Notes: generated by a model from the letters alone, not told the origin. Positions 15,575 to 28,074 are shown, numbered from the stretch's first letter. The stretch is 64,000 nt of DNA from Planctomycetota bacterium (GCA_026004615.1 BPJM01000004.1:1-64000); one strand, 5' to 3'. Numbers and translations: made by a program.

Positions 15575-17446
15575 ATGCGGAGCCCCGCCCCGCCCTGGAT
15601 CGGGCTCGTGCTCTATGCGGTGGCGCTCGCGCTGCGGCTCGGCTTCATCGCTCAGAGCCAGGGACTGCCCGAGTTCCGCACCCCGACCCCGGGGCTCGAT
15701 GTCCAGCTGCACTGGCATGCGGCGCGCCACCTGCGGGCCGGCACCCCGGAGCCGGTCTTCGAGCTCATGATGCCGTCCGCACCGCTCCATCCGTACGCGG
15801 TCGCCGCATTCCAGGCGCTGCTGGGGGAGGATCTGCGGCTGCACCGGATCGCGCGCGCGGCCCTGGCCGCGATCTCGGTGCCGCTGGTGTTCTGGCTGGG
15901 GTTGCGGCTGGGGCGGAGCCGGCTCGCCGCCGCGCTCGCCGCGCTGCTGCTGGCCGTCCTGCCGAGCTGGATCTACTTCGACACCATGGTGCTCAAGGTC
16001 TCGCTCGAGATGCCGCTGGTGGGTGCGCTGCTCGCGCTGTTGCTGCTGGGGCCGCCGCCCGCGGCGTGCTCGTACGCGCGCGCGGCGGTGCGGGGCGGCG
16101 CAGCGGGGTTGGTGCTCGCGCTGCTGCTGCTCAGCCAGGGTGCCACCGCCGGCTACGCGCTCGTGGCGGCGGGCTATGTGCTCACCGCCGGCGGGCGATC
16201 GCCGGCGCGCCGCGCCGGGGGCGCAGCCGCCCCGAGCGGCGCGGCGCGCGTGGCCTGGCTCGTGCCGATGCTCGGCCTGCTGGCACTGAGCCAGCTCGCC
16301 TACCGGCAGCGCAGCGCGCTGCTGGGCTGCTCGCCGCGCCATTTCCTGCCCGTCGGGGGGGTTCACGTGCGCGTCGGGATGCAGCCCGGGGCCGCCGGCA
16401 CCTACGACTCCGTCGGCGGGATCCCCCCGTTTCCCTACGGGCACACCTTCATCGCGCGCATGGTGGCGGAGGCGAGCGCGGGCCGGCCACTGAGCTGGCA
16501 GCAGGCCGACCGGCTGCACCTGCGGGAGGCCTGGGGGCTGGTGCGCGAGCAGCCCGGCGAGGCGGTGCGGATCCTGCTGCGCAAGGCGGCGCTGTTCTGC
16601 AACGGCCACGAGCTGGCCGGCAACCACTACCTGGGCGTGCTCGCGCAGGACTGCTCGGTGCTGCGCCTGCCGGGGACGGGCTGGGCGGGGCTGCTGTTGC
16701 TCGGGGCAGCGGGCACGCTGGTGCTGGTGCGCGAGCGCCGCTGGGCGCTGGTGTGGCTGCTCGGCGGACTGGTGGGCTCGGTGCTGGTGGCGAACCTGAT
16801 CGGGTTTGTGACCTGGCGCTACCGGCTTCACGCCACGCTGCCGCTCGGGCTGCTGGCCGTGTTCGGGCTGCGCGAGCTGGGTCGCGGGGCACAGGCGCTC
16901 TTGCGGCGCGGCCCCGAGCGCCGCCGTGCCGCACGGGCGCTGCTCGCCGCTGCGCTGCTGCTCGCGCCCCTGGCCTGGCTGGCCTTTCGCCCCGTCGAGC
17001 CCCGGCTGCTCGCCGCCATGACGAAAACGGCGCTCGGCAACCGCCGGCTCAGCGAGCAGGCCGAAGCGATCGCGGCCGAGCTCGCCCGGCCCGCCGCCCT
17101 GGCCGCCGATCCGCTCCACGCGCGGCTGGTGCGCGCCGGGCTGCTGCACCGGCTGGCGCGCTTCACCGAAGCGTTCCAGCAGGTCCGCGCCATCGCCGAA
17201 CACCACCCCGCCGAAATCGCCGCCAGCCGCCAGTACGTGGTGTATCTGCTGTGGCTCGGCGAGTACGACCAGCTCGATGCCTTCTTGCGGCGGCTGCGCG
17301 CACACCACCCCGAGAGCCTGGCGGCGCTGCTCCGCTCGCTCCGGCCGGGCTCGCCCTTGTGGCGGGGTGTGCGGCAGGACCAGCAGCAGATCGTCGCGGT
17401 GCTGCTGGAGCGCATCGTGCTGCCGCGCCTGGGCGCGGGGCCATGA
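15575..17446 (+). CDS. polytopic GT-C-type membrane protein with C-terminal TPR-like helical region
   Basis: 623 residues. Residues 1 to 440 have about ten membrane helices. The first large loop contains FELMMPSAPLHPYAVAAFQ and LLGEDLRLHRI, similar to bacterial dolichyl-phosphate-mannose-type transferases, although the usual Asp-Glu pair is replaced by GLDVQ. Residues 470 to 610 form helix pairs (ARLVRAGLLHRLARFTEAFQ, EIAASRQYVVYLLWLGEYDQ) resembling TPR repeats. The stop overlaps the next start (ATGA), so it is coupled to the 17443 gene. Likely cell-envelope glycan or glycoprotein synthesis. Confidence 0.65.
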   Translation: MRSPAPPWIGLVLYAVALALRLGFIAQSQGLPEFRTPTPGLDVQLHWHAARHLRAGTPEPVFELMMPSAPLHPYAVAAFQALLGEDLRLHRIARAALAAISVPLVFWLGLRLGRSRLAAALAALLLAVLPSWIYFDTMVLKVSLEMPLVGALLALLLLGPPPAACSYARAAVRGGAAGLVLALLLLSQGATAGYALVAAGYVLTAGGRSPARRAGGAAAPSGAARVAWLVPMLGLLALSQLAYRQRSALLGCSPRHFLPVGGVHVRVGMQPGAAGTYDSVGGIPPFPYGHTFIARMVAEASAGRPLSWQQADRLHLREAWGLVREQPGEAVRILLRKAALFCNGHELAGNHYLGVLAQDCSVLRLPGTGWAGLLLLGAAGTLVLVRERRWALVWLLGGLVGSVLVANLIGFVTWRYRLHATLPLGLLAVFGLRELGRGAQALLRRGPERRRAARALLAAALLLAPLAWLAFRPVEPRLLAAMTKTALGNRRLSEQAEAIAAELARPAALAADPLHARLVRAGLLHRLARFTEAFQQVRAIAEHHPAEIAASRQYVVYLLWLGEYDQLDAFLRRLRAHHPESLAALLRSLRPGSPLWRGVRQDQQQIVAVLLERIVLPRLGAGP

Positions 17447-18990
17447 GCGCGCTCGCGTGCGGGCCGGGCCGCGCGCCGGCCGGGGCGGATCGGCACGCCC
17501 CCGCCCGGCACGAGGCGGACTGGTGGGGCGCGCTGGCGGCAGTGGCGCTGGCGCTCGCCTCGCTGGGGCTGTATCTCGCGCACAACGACTTTCCGGTCTG
17601 GTTCCACGCCGACGAACCGAAAAAAGCGCGCTTCGTGCTGGAGGGCACGCACGACTTCTACCACCCCCGCCTCATGATCCGGCTGGCCGAGCCGTTGGCC
17701 GCGCTGCTCGGCTGCCGCACCCCGCAGCAGGCGGCCCGGCTCGGGCGCAGCCTGGTCGCGGTGCTGGGAGCGCTATCGGTGCTGGTGCTCTACGGGCTGG
17801 CGCGCCGGACGCTGCCGCAGGGCTGGGCAGTGTTCGCGGCGGCGGTGTACGCGCTGAGCCCGATCCAGCTCGTGCACGCGCACTACTTCAAGGAGGACGT
17901 GCCGTTCACCCTGTTCGCGCTGCTCGCGCTGTGGGCGCTCTTGCGGCTCGTAGAGCGGCCCGCGCCGGTCCGGGCGCTCGGCCTGGGGCTGGCGGCCGGG
18001 CTCGCGCTCGGCACCCACTACAAGGGCGTGCTGCTCGCACCGCTGGCGGCGCTGGCGATCCCGCTGGCGCCGCGCGGGCGGCGGCGCGGCCTGCTGGCGC
18101 TGCTGGCGGCTGCGCTGCTGGTGGCGGGGCTGGTGTTCCTCGGCATCAACTTCGCCGGCCCGGGCACGGCGGGTCTCGATCAGCTGGGCCGGGGGGTGCT
18201 CGCCGATGCGCGCAACGTCGTGCACGGCGACCGCGTCGCTCTGTGGCCGAGCGCCTACTACGGGGGCTTCCACCTGGTGCACAGCCTGGTTCCGGGCATG
18301 GGGGCGCCGACCGCACTGGCCGCGGTGCTCGCGGCGGCGGCGCTGGCGCTGCGCTGGCGGCGGGCGGTCGCGGTGGACCGGCTGTGGTTGCTCTGGCTCG
18401 CGCTGAGCTACGGCGCGATCGAGCTGAGCCCGTTCAAGCCGTTCCCGGACTTCATGCGCTATGCGCTGCCGTGCGTGCCGGCGCTTGGGTATCTGCTCGC
18501 GCGTGGGCTCGCGCTGCTGCACGCCCGCCTGGCGCAGTGGCGGCCCCTGCGGGCGGTGCCGGTGCTGACCGCACTGGTGTTGCTCGGACTGACGAGCAGC
18601 ATGGCGGTGCGCGACCTGGTGCACATGGACGAGGACACCCGGCTCAGGGCGCGCGCGCTGCGCGAGCGCCTGCCGGGCGCCGCGGTGCACGGCCACCTGA
18701 GCTGGGCGGCGCCCTTCGCCAGCTCGATCGCCGAGGTGCCGCGCGAGCGGCTGCGGGCGCTCGGGGTGCGCTGGGTCGTCGTGAGCAGCTTCGAGTACGA
18801 GCGCTACCTCATCGCGCGGCGACTGCCGGGCCAGCACCCCTCGGTGTACGCCCGCGCCCGCGGGTTCGAGCAGCTGTTCCGGCGGCCCTACCTGGAGGTG
18901 CGGCCCGGCTACCGCAGCATCGGCTTCCACAACCCCACCGTCCGCCTGATCGACCTGGGCGCAGGCGCGGCGGAGGGAGCGCGGCGGTGA
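17443..18990 (+). CDS. PMT-like GT-C glycosyltransferase (GT39-type)
   Basis: 515 residues. After the first membrane helix (LAAVALALASLGLYLAH) comes FHADEPKKARFVLEG, carrying the Asp-Glu motif of the PMT/GT39 group. Then follow eight or more hydrophobic segments and PFKPFPDFMRYALPCVPALG, a common late-loop segment in such proteins. The C-terminal 130 residues are soluble. ATG at 17443 overlaps the previous stop. A degraded family-2 glycosyltransferase start follows directly at 18987, so this was once a longer glycan operon. Confidence 0.72.
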   Translation: MSALACGPGRAPAGADRHAPARHEADWWGALAAVALALASLGLYLAHNDFPVWFHADEPKKARFVLEGTHDFYHPRLMIRLAEPLAALLGCRTPQQAARLGRSLVAVLGALSVLVLYGLARRTLPQGWAVFAAAVYALSPIQLVHAHYFKEDVPFTLFALLALWALLRLVERPAPVRALGLGLAAGLALGTHYKGVLLAPLAALAIPLAPRGRRRGLLALLAAALLVAGLVFLGINFAGPGTAGLDQLGRGVLADARNVVHGDRVALWPSAYYGGFHLVHSLVPGMGAPTALAAVLAAAALALRWRRAVAVDRLWLLWLALSYGAIELSPFKPFPDFMRYALPCVPALGYLLARGLALLHARLAQWRPLRAVPVLTALVLLGLTSSMAVRDLVHMDEDTRLRARALRERLPGAAVHGHLSWAAPFASSIAEVPRERLRALGVRWVVVSSFEYERYLIARRLPGQHPSVYARARGFEQLFRRPYLEVRPGYRSIGFHNPTVRLIDLGAGAAEGARR

Positions 18991-19095
18991 GCGAGCAGCG
19001 CGCACCGGCGGAACCCGGCTCGGCGTCGTGGTGCCGGTGCACAGCTGCGCCGACTGCCTCGGGCAGGCGCTCCAGCAGGTGGCTGGCTGCGCGCT
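18987..19095 (+). pseudogene. remnant of a family-2 glycosyltransferase N-terminus
   Basis: A GTG at 18987 overlapping the previous stop begins SEQRAPAEPG. After a one-base shift near 19018 the sequence continues LGVVVPVHSCADCLGQALQQ, the typical first strand and helix of GT2 enzymes (VVVPVHN..DCL). Similarity ends near 19090, long before the catalytic DxD. The gene has been truncated by a deletion that brings it next to the fur promoter. Alternatively it is a non-coding coincidence, but the motif match and operon position argue for a remnant. Confidence 0.55.
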
Positions 19096-19172
19096 GCTGC
19101 GCTCTCGGGCAGTCGCAAGCCGCAGCGGGCCGCCCGGCCATGGGGGCGCCCTCGGCGCAGGGTCTGGATCGA

Positions 19173-19210
19173 GTCAAGATCTTGACAGCATCTGGATCGC
19201 GGGCAAGATG
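19173..19210 (+). promoter_or_regulatory. fur-katG promoter region with 14-bp palindrome
   Basis: GTCAAGATCTTGAC at 19173-19186 is a perfect 14-bp palindrome. It contains the -35-like TTGACA (19182-19187). A -10-like AAGATG lies 17 bases further on (19205-19210). The repeated TCTGGATCG words at about 19163 and 19191 flank it. The palindrome is a candidate operator for the Fur-family protein encoded immediately downstream, which would make the locus autoregulated. Confidence 0.45.
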
Positions 19211-19224
19211 GAGCGCGGCGAGCT

Positions 19225-21943
<2,719 letters not shown>

Positions 21944-22062
21944 CCGCGCGCACCTCGTACGCGCACCGCGAGCGCCGTGCACCCGGCGCGGCCCGCCGCC
22001 AGCACCGATCGGCCCGGCGGCGGGCCGGCGCCGGCCTGCGGTGCTCGCGCACCGCGCGCGAC

Positions 22063-23478
22063 TCAGCGCGCGAGGGGCTCCTCGGCGCGGGGTGGCGCCA
22101 CCGCGGGCAGCGCCGGCTGCCCGGGAGCGTGCGCGCGCGCGCCCGCACGCACCAGCAATAGCTCGCTCGCCCGCACGCAGGGCCGCACCACCGGGCCCGG
22201 CACCATGCCCGCGAGCACCAGCACCAGCGCGATGCCTGCGAACACCACGGACTCTCGCCGGCGCAGAGACAGCGCCACCCACCCGCCCGGCCGGCCACAG
22301 AAGAGCGAGAAGTACATCCGCAGCACCGCCAGCGCCGTGAGCGATGCCGCCGCGATCGTGAGAAACCCCATGGCGGGGAAACTCTGCACCGCGCCGTGGA
22401 CCAGCAACTCCTGGACGACAAAGCCCAGCGTCCCCGGAAAACCGCTGCTGGCCAGCCCGAACAGCAGGAAGCTCGCGGCGAGCAACGGCATCTGGTCGAA
22501 GCCGCCGTGGTGCTCGGTCAGCCGCAAGCGGCCGCGCCGCGCCTCCAGGCACAGGACGGTGCGGGCCAGACCGGTAAATGCCAGCGCCGAGGCGAGCCAC
22601 AAGACCACCGCCCCGGTGACCGCCTCCCCCGACGTGCAGTCCAGCCCGGCGAGGACCAGCGCCGACTGGCTGACGAAGAGATACCCCAGGGCCCGCCGGG
22701 CCTCGACCTGCACCAGCGCCAGCGCCGCGCCGTAGACCGACGTCCCCAGCGCCAGCAGGGCGACCACCCGCAGCAGCTCCGCGGAGGCGTGGGGCAAGAC
22801 CAGGGTCGCCGCGACATAGGTCCCCAGTTGCGGAGCGCTGAAGAGCACCGTGGGTCCGATCCGGGCAGCGTCGAAGGCCTCGGGTATCCAGGCGTGGAAT
22901 GGCACGATACCCTTGCGGAGCAGCACCGCTGCGACGATCAGCCACCGCCCGGCCGCCGCGAGCTCCCCGATCGCGCAGAGCACGAGCCCCGCGCCGAACA
23001 GCAGCGCACCGAGCGCGTGGTAGACCGCCAGCACCCGGATCGTCCGCGGGTTCGCCCCGCGCGAGCAACCCCAGAGAAACACCGCACTGGAGAGCAGCCA
23101 GCACGCAGCGAGCAGAGCCGGCCATTCGGTCAAAAACCCCAGCATGCAGGCGCCCGCCGCGGCAGCAGTGCGCCCCAGACCAGCGCGATCGAGCTGGGCC
23201 TGCGGGGTGACCGCAACGGTGATCAGCCAGAGCAGCGGCGGTAGCGGCAGCAGGATCTGCGACAGGGCATCGAGGCGCAGTGCGGAGGCACCCGCCTGCT
23301 CGGCCAGACCCGTGAGCGCAGGCAGCAGGGTCGCGGTCATGGCGGCCGCCGAGCAGACAAGCGCACAGCCCACGGCCATTGCCCGCACCCGCCGGGCGTC
23401 GCGATCCAGGGCGGCCGACACGATCGCCAGCAACGCCGGGCCGAACAGCGCCACCAGCCAGGCGGGGTTGCCGCTCAT
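22063..23478 (-). CDS. NuoM/NuoN-like proton-conducting membrane subunit of a DAB-type carbon uptake operon
   Basis: 471 residues with about 12 to 14 hydrophobic segments, of the complex I antiporter-like family (PF00361 type). Key segment LLRKGIVPFHAWIPEAFDAA carries the conserved mid-membrane lysine and the P-F-H-A-W motif. LGYLFVSQSALVLAGL and SGFPGTLGFVVQE follow. The ATG at 23478 overlaps the stop of dabB (GGATCCATGA), so it is translated in the same operon as dabA and dabB. The usual DAB system has a single such subunit; this is an extra one. Confidence 0.75.
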   Translation of the reverse strand: MSGNPAWLVALFGPALLAIVSAALDRDARRVRAMAVGCALVCSAAAMTATLLPALTGLAEQAGASALRLDALSQILLPLPPLLWLITVAVTPQAQLDRAGLGRTAAAAGACMLGFLTEWPALLAACWLLSSAVFLWGCSRGANPRTIRVLAVYHALGALLFGAGLVLCAIGELAAAGRWLIVAAVLLRKGIVPFHAWIPEAFDAARIGPTVLFSAPQLGTYVAATLVLPHASAELLRVVALLALGTSVYGAALALVQVEARRALGYLFVSQSALVLAGLDCTSGEAVTGAVVLWLASALAFTGLARTVLCLEARRGRLRLTEHHGGFDQMPLLAASFLLFGLASSGFPGTLGFVVQELLVHGAVQSFPAMGFLTIAAASLTALAVLRMYFSLFCGRPGGWVALSLRRRESVVFAGIALVLVLAGMVPGPVVRPCVRASELLLVRAGARAHAPGQPALPAVAPPRAEEPLAR

Positions 23479-24772
23479 GGATCCCTCCGGCGCCCGCCGG
23501 GGGCACCGACCAGCCACCGGTCGAGCACGTCCAGCCGGCGGGCCAGGAACAACAACGGCGCCACCACGACCCGCTCGAGCAGCGCATCGGCGAAGCCCCG
23601 CTCCAGCGCGAACAGATAGAGGTGGCGCCGCCAGCCCGGCAACGAGCGGTCCGCCGAAGCATGGGGCAGGCTGCCGAGCCGGTTGTGCAGCTCGTGCAGA
23701 TCGTGCAACACGTTCGGGGCGCTCAAGAACTGCAGCAGGCGGAACAGCACGTGTCCTGCCAGGTGCAGCATGGCCAGGAGCTCGAGGCCGAGGGCGATCT
23801 CGACCACGATGATCCCCACCTGGCAGAGCGTGGCATACGCGATGGCGGACTTCACGTCCGTCTGCACGCGTGCCACCAGGGCGCCGTACCCCGAGGTCGC
23901 CAAGCCGCCGGCGATCAGCAGCAGGGTCGCCGCGCCGGAGGCCGCGATCAGCGGCTGGACGCGCAGCAGGAGAAAGCATCCCGGATGGAGAGCGCGCCGT
24001 AATAGACCGCACTCGAGGGGGTGGGCCCTTCCATCGCTCTGGGTAGCCAGCCAGAGAACGGCCAGAGCGCGCTCTTGACCGCCACCGCCAGGATCAACAG
24101 GACGCTGATCGCCAGCGCGCGTGCCGGCTCCGCCGCGATGGCGCCCTGCACCAGCTCACCCGGAAAGCCGTGACCGTACCAGTGGTGCACGAGCACGGCG
24201 GCAGCGAGCATGGCCGCGTCGCCCAGCCGGTACACGGCGAACACGCGCCAGGCATTCCGGACCGGCGCCGGCCGTTCCTGAAAGAACCCGACCAGCAGCG
24301 CCGAGCTCAAGCCGATCAGCTCCCAGCCCACGAACAGGACCTCGACGCTGCCCGCCAGCGCGACCAGGGTGATCCCGGCCACGAACAGGGCGAACTGCAC
24401 GAAGTACCTGCGGTAGCCCGGCTCGCGGCGCAGGTAGCAGAACGAGAAGGCCGCGACCACGTTGCAGATGAGCAGGCTCAAGGTCGCAAAGCCCAGCGAG
24501 ATGGCATCGACCGCCAGATCGAAGGCAAACCCCGCCTCGCCCGCTGAAAACCACGAGCCGAGCCGCAGCGTCCAGGACCCGCCGTCCGAGGCGAGCGCTG
24601 CGGCGAGCGCGGTGCTCGAGCCGGCGAGCGCTGCGGCGAGCGCGGTGCGCGTCGCCACCCCAACCCCCCGCTCGCCGATCCGTCCCACGAGCGATGCCAG
24701 TGCCAGGGACAGACAGAGCGCCAGCGGCGCGAGCACCGAAACCATGACGGCGAGATGGACGAGCGGATTCAT
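23475..24772 (-). CDS. dabB: DabB, NuoL-like cation-driven subunit of DAB inorganic carbon transporter (one frameshift)
   Basis: About 432 residues in the composite frame. Motifs: GWELIGLSSALLVGFF, AVKSALWPFSGWLPRAMEGP, TPSSAVYYGALSI and RVQTDVKSAIAYATLCQVG. These are the lysine and glutamate signatures of NuoL/DabB proteins, which couple a proton or sodium gradient to DabA. A single missing base near 23975 moves the frame after YYGALSI to CFLLLRVQPLIAAS. Conservation on both sides suggests sequence error. The ATG at 24772 overlaps the dabA stop (ATGA). It is shorter than many DabB proteins, and the missing C-terminal helices may be compensated by the following NuoM/N-like gene. Confidence 0.82.
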
Positions 24773-27714
24773 GTCGCCTCCGCCGGTCGCTCCAGGGCCA
24801 CGAACGGCAGGTGGCCCCGCCGGCCCTGGAAGTGGCGCAACGAGCCGCCAGGGCAGGTCAGTAGTGGGTGCTCGGGCGTGTAAGCGCGCTCCACCTCGAG
24901 GTCGAGCTCGGTGATCCTTCCCGCGCCGGGCTCGAGGGCGGCCAGCCACAGCCAGCGGCCGCGCACCAGACGGGCAAGGGCCTCGTCGTGCGCGATGATG
25001 CGGCGGAGGATGCCGGGGGCGGCCTCGACGGCCAGCACCAGCCGCACCGGCTCGTGGATCTCGAGCATCTGCCAGGGCAAGCCGGTACGCAGGTCGCTCT
25101 GCGCACCGTCCATCACCCCGAGCAGCGCCGTGACGTTGTGGGGGAGCTTGGTACCGGAGCCGTAACCGGTCGGATCGACGTAGCCAAAGTAATACTCCAG
25201 GCTGATCCCCACCACCACCGGCACCACGGCGGCGAGCAGCCGCGCGAGCTGCTCGCCGTCCGGATCCCCCGCCGGGTCGTAGGAGACCAGAAAGGCCCGC
25301 CGATCCAGGAACAGACCCCGCGTGCGCGCGCGCCGCCCGACGACGCACAAGGCGTTGGTGGCGTGGCCATATTCAGGGCGGGGCTGCGCCAGATCGGTTG
25401 CCCGCGCCTGCACGTGCCACAGCGAGGCGAGCGGCGGCAGCCAGGCAGGGGCGCTGCGGAACCGCCGGCAACGCTCGTGCGCCTCGTGCTGGCGTGCCCG
25501 CTCCAGCGCATCGACCGCGCGCGCGAGCAGGGCGCGCAGCTGTTCTGGCACGAGCTCCGTGTCGTACAGCGTGAGGTCGTTGCTGGCGGTATTCCGCTCG
25601 CCCCCGACGAACCAGGTCTCCGCGGGGATCGGCAAGCCGCGGGCTGCCAGGAGCCGACGCACCTCGGGGCGATTCGCCATCTGGGCGAAGGCGCGGGCGT
25701 TGGGACCGCCCCGACCGCCGCCGCAGGCGCCGCAGTCGTGCGCGGATTCGTGCGGGTTGTTCAGACTCGTCGAGCCGTGGCCGAACACCAGCAGCAGCGG
25801 CGCGAACCGGTCCCGGATGCCGAGCGGCGCCAGGAGCCCGAAGACGATATTCGCCATCTCGTCCACGGTGAAGCCGGCACGCTCGCCGACAGGCGGGCGC
25901 ACGCCGGGCTGCGCATCCAGAGCCAGACGGCCGCTCACGGCCTGCAGCTTCCCGTAGGTGCGCTCGAGCACGCGGCGCAACCACGGGAACACCACGCGCA
26001 GCACCAGCGGCACGATCCACAGCACACCGACCGCGGCGAACAGCGCCGCCCCCAGGGAGGCGCGCCGGCTGCCGAGGTGGACGTTCTTGTCCACGAGCGC
26101 GCCGCCGCGCGCGAGCGCCCGCAACAGCCGCGAGCGCATCCCGCTCCGCTGCGCCTCCGGTTGCTCGGCGACGAAGTGCCGCGGGCGGATCGCCACCGGA
26201 CACAGCGGCCGCGGATGCGCATCGGTCGCGCCCTGGTAGTACATCGCCACCCCGAAGAATCCAGGCGCCCCGAACGTCTCGGCCTGCGGTTCGACCTCCT
26301 CCAGGTGCCGCCGGATGGACTCCTCGCGCTCGTCGAGGCAGAAGATGGCCTGGAAGGCCGGCGCCGGCACGGGGCGGGGGCGATGCTGCGCCAGGGCATC
26401 GAACAGGCGGTGCCGCAGGCGGCGCTCATACGCCAGGTGGAACAGCCGCCTGCGCGCGAGGCCGTCGAACTCCTCCAGTTCGGCCTCGATCTGTCTGATC
26501 TCCGCTGCCTGCATCACCTGCACGCGCGCGACCGCCAGCCCGAGCAACTGCCCGACGTGAAACAGACGCCAGGCGCGCTCCTGCACCGAGAGCGCCGGCA
26601 GCGGCTCCATTCGGGAGTACAGCCACGGCCGGAACTCTGCCAGCTCGCCGCCAAAGCCCACGCGGCGCGCGGCGTGCTCCAGTGCCGCCTGCAGCAGCAG
26701 CAGGCGGACGGCGAGGAAGTCCACCAGCCGCGCCGGCACGGCGACGGCCGGCACCCGGTCCGGCCGCAGCTCGAACTGCCGCACCATGCCCGCGAAGCCG
26801 CGCAGCGCCAGCGCCTCGGCACACAGAAACCGCTCCCACTCCGCCTCCGCCAGACCCAGTCGCCCCAGCGCCCGGTGCAGCGACGTCCAGCTCTCCCAGC
26901 CGTGCTGCCGCTCGGCGCGGACCCGCCGCAGCAGCTCGGCGCCCATGGGCGCCACCCAGCGCGTCCACGGACTGTCGTACAGCTCCAGCAAGCACCGGTA
27001 GAGCCCTTGCTCCCGCCCGGGCAGGGCCCAATCCGCCAGCCCCTGGTCGAGGAAGGCAGCGGTGAAGCGGATCAGGACCGGGTGCACCCATGCGTCGACG
27101 TCGAGCTGAAAGACCTCCCACAGCGCATCGCGGTGCCGCACCGGCAGCGCTCGCTCGCGGCGACACTGCTCCCCCAGACGCCCCACGGCCTCGCAGCACG
27201 CGGCCCAGAGCCCTCGGAGGTAGGTCGCCTCCTCCTCGTCGCCTCCCTCGCTCGCCAGGCTCAGCCCGATCGCCTCCCGCGCCTCGCCGGGAATGTCCGG
27301 ACGCAGGCGATCCAGCACCTCGGTCTCCTCCACCGTCCAGCGCAGCGCGGGCCCCGACAGCTCCGGCAGCCCGTAGACCAGCAGGCGGCGGCGGAACTCC
27401 AGCCGCGAGACGCGATCGATCACCGCCTCCGCGCCCCGCCCGCCCAGCTCCGCGGCCAGCACTTCGCCAAGGTCCCGCTCGTGGATGCGTCCCCGGCGGA
27501 GCTCCTCCCGGTAGCGCTCCTCCGCCAGGTAGGGCTCGCACCCCAGCAGCCGGCCGGCCTGGACCACCGCCTCCTCGAAGCGCAGGTGCTCGAAGGCGTG
27601 CAGCGGGTTGTGGTGGATGAAGACGTGGAGGGGCCCCTGGGCCGGCAACAGGTGCCCGAGGTGATCGATGGCTCGTTCGAGCGCTGCCCGTGCTGTCTGG
27701 GGAAGCGAGGACAC
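24769..27714 (-). CDS. dabA: DabA, DUF2309 family (zinc-dependent, carbonic-anhydrase-like subunit)
   Basis: 981 residues. Together with DabB it converts entering CO2 to bicarbonate and traps it in the cytosol. Predicted zinc ligands are all visible: Cys459 and Asp461 in FCLDEREESIRRHLE, His646 in LVFGHGSTSLNNPHE, and Cys661 in HDCGACGGGRGG, with the 15-residue spacing of the last two conserved. N-terminal motif HVFIHHNPLHAFEHL is typical. GTG start at 27714. Likely membrane-associated through DabB. Suggests growth at limiting CO2 or a high need for bicarbonate. No RuBisCO or carboxysome gene is in the window. Confidence 0.95.
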   Translation of the reverse strand: MSSLPQTARAALERAIDHLGHLLPAQGPLHVFIHHNPLHAFEHLRFEEAVVQAGRLLGCEPYLAEERYREELRRGRIHERDLGEVLAAELGGRGAEAVIDRVSRLEFRRRLLVYGLPELSGPALRWTVEETEVLDRLRPDIPGEAREAIGLSLASEGGDEEEATYLRGLWAACCEAVGRLGEQCRRERALPVRHRDALWEVFQLDVDAWVHPVLIRFTAAFLDQGLADWALPGREQGLYRCLLELYDSPWTRWVAPMGAELLRRVRAERQHGWESWTSLHRALGRLGLAEAEWERFLCAEALALRGFAGMVRQFELRPDRVPAVAVPARLVDFLAVRLLLLQAALEHAARRVGFGGELAEFRPWLYSRMEPLPALSVQERAWRLFHVGQLLGLAVARVQVMQAAEIRQIEAELEEFDGLARRRLFHLAYERRLRHRLFDALAQHRPRPVPAPAFQAIFCLDEREESIRRHLEEVEPQAETFGAPGFFGVAMYYQGATDAHPRPLCPVAIRPRHFVAEQPEAQRSGMRSRLLRALARGGALVDKNVHLGSRRASLGAALFAAVGVLWIVPLVLRVVFPWLRRVLERTYGKLQAVSGRLALDAQPGVRPPVGERAGFTVDEMANIVFGLLAPLGIRDRFAPLLLVFGHGSTSLNNPHESAHDCGACGGGRGGPNARAFAQMANRPEVRRLLAARGLPIPAETWFVGGERNTASNDLTLYDTELVPEQLRALLARAVDALERARQHEAHERCRRFRSAPAWLPPLASLWHVQARATDLAQPRPEYGHATNALCVVGRRARTRGLFLDRRAFLVSYDPAGDPDGEQLARLLAAVVPVVVGISLEYYFGYVDPTGYGSGTKLPHNVTALLGVMDGAQSDLRTGLPWQMLEIHEPVRLVLAVEAAPGILRRIIAHDEALARLVRGRWLWLAALEPGAGRITELDLEVERAYTPEHPLLTCPGGSLRHFQGRRGHLPFVALERPAEAT

Positions 27715-27764
27715 CTGCTGCCGTGCTCGCGCCGACGCCTTGGGTGACGCCTCGAAGGGACATC

Positions 27765-27792
27765 AGGCTACTCCGCGCCCCACCGGCGTCAA
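27765..27792 (-). promoter_or_regulatory. promoter of the dabA-dabB operon (TTGACG-N16-TAGCCT)
   Basis: On the minus strand TTGACG (27787-27792) and TAGCCT (27765-27770) are 16 bases apart. Predicted start is near 27758, about 44 bases before the GTG of dabA. The rest of the gene-free stretch 27715-28143 holds only the hairpin at 28075-28116 and low-complexity G/C sequence. Confidence 0.5.
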
Positions 27793-28074
27793 GGGAGGAG
27801 GCGCAACCAGCGTGAGGCCAAGCAGTAAGGACACCAGCGCCACGCGGTCGCCGCTCCCCAGCCGCGGGCGCGTCCGTGCCGCGCGCGGGCGAGCGCGTGC
27901 CACCGCGCGGCGGCAGGTCGGAGCGGGCGCAACGCCGGCGGGAAAGGTGGCGAGCGCGCGATGCGGACGAGCCCGTGCCGCGCGCTCGCCTGGCCGGCGC
28001 GCCGTTGCGAACGGGCCGCGGCCCGCACACCGGCTTGCCCCGCGACAGCGGCGCGGCCGCGCCGACCGCCCAAA

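Noticed and set aside
24868..27747. 959-codon open frame opposite dabA
   Set aside because: Gln/Arg/His-rich antisense shadow of dabA with no domain; typical for very G/C-rich genes.
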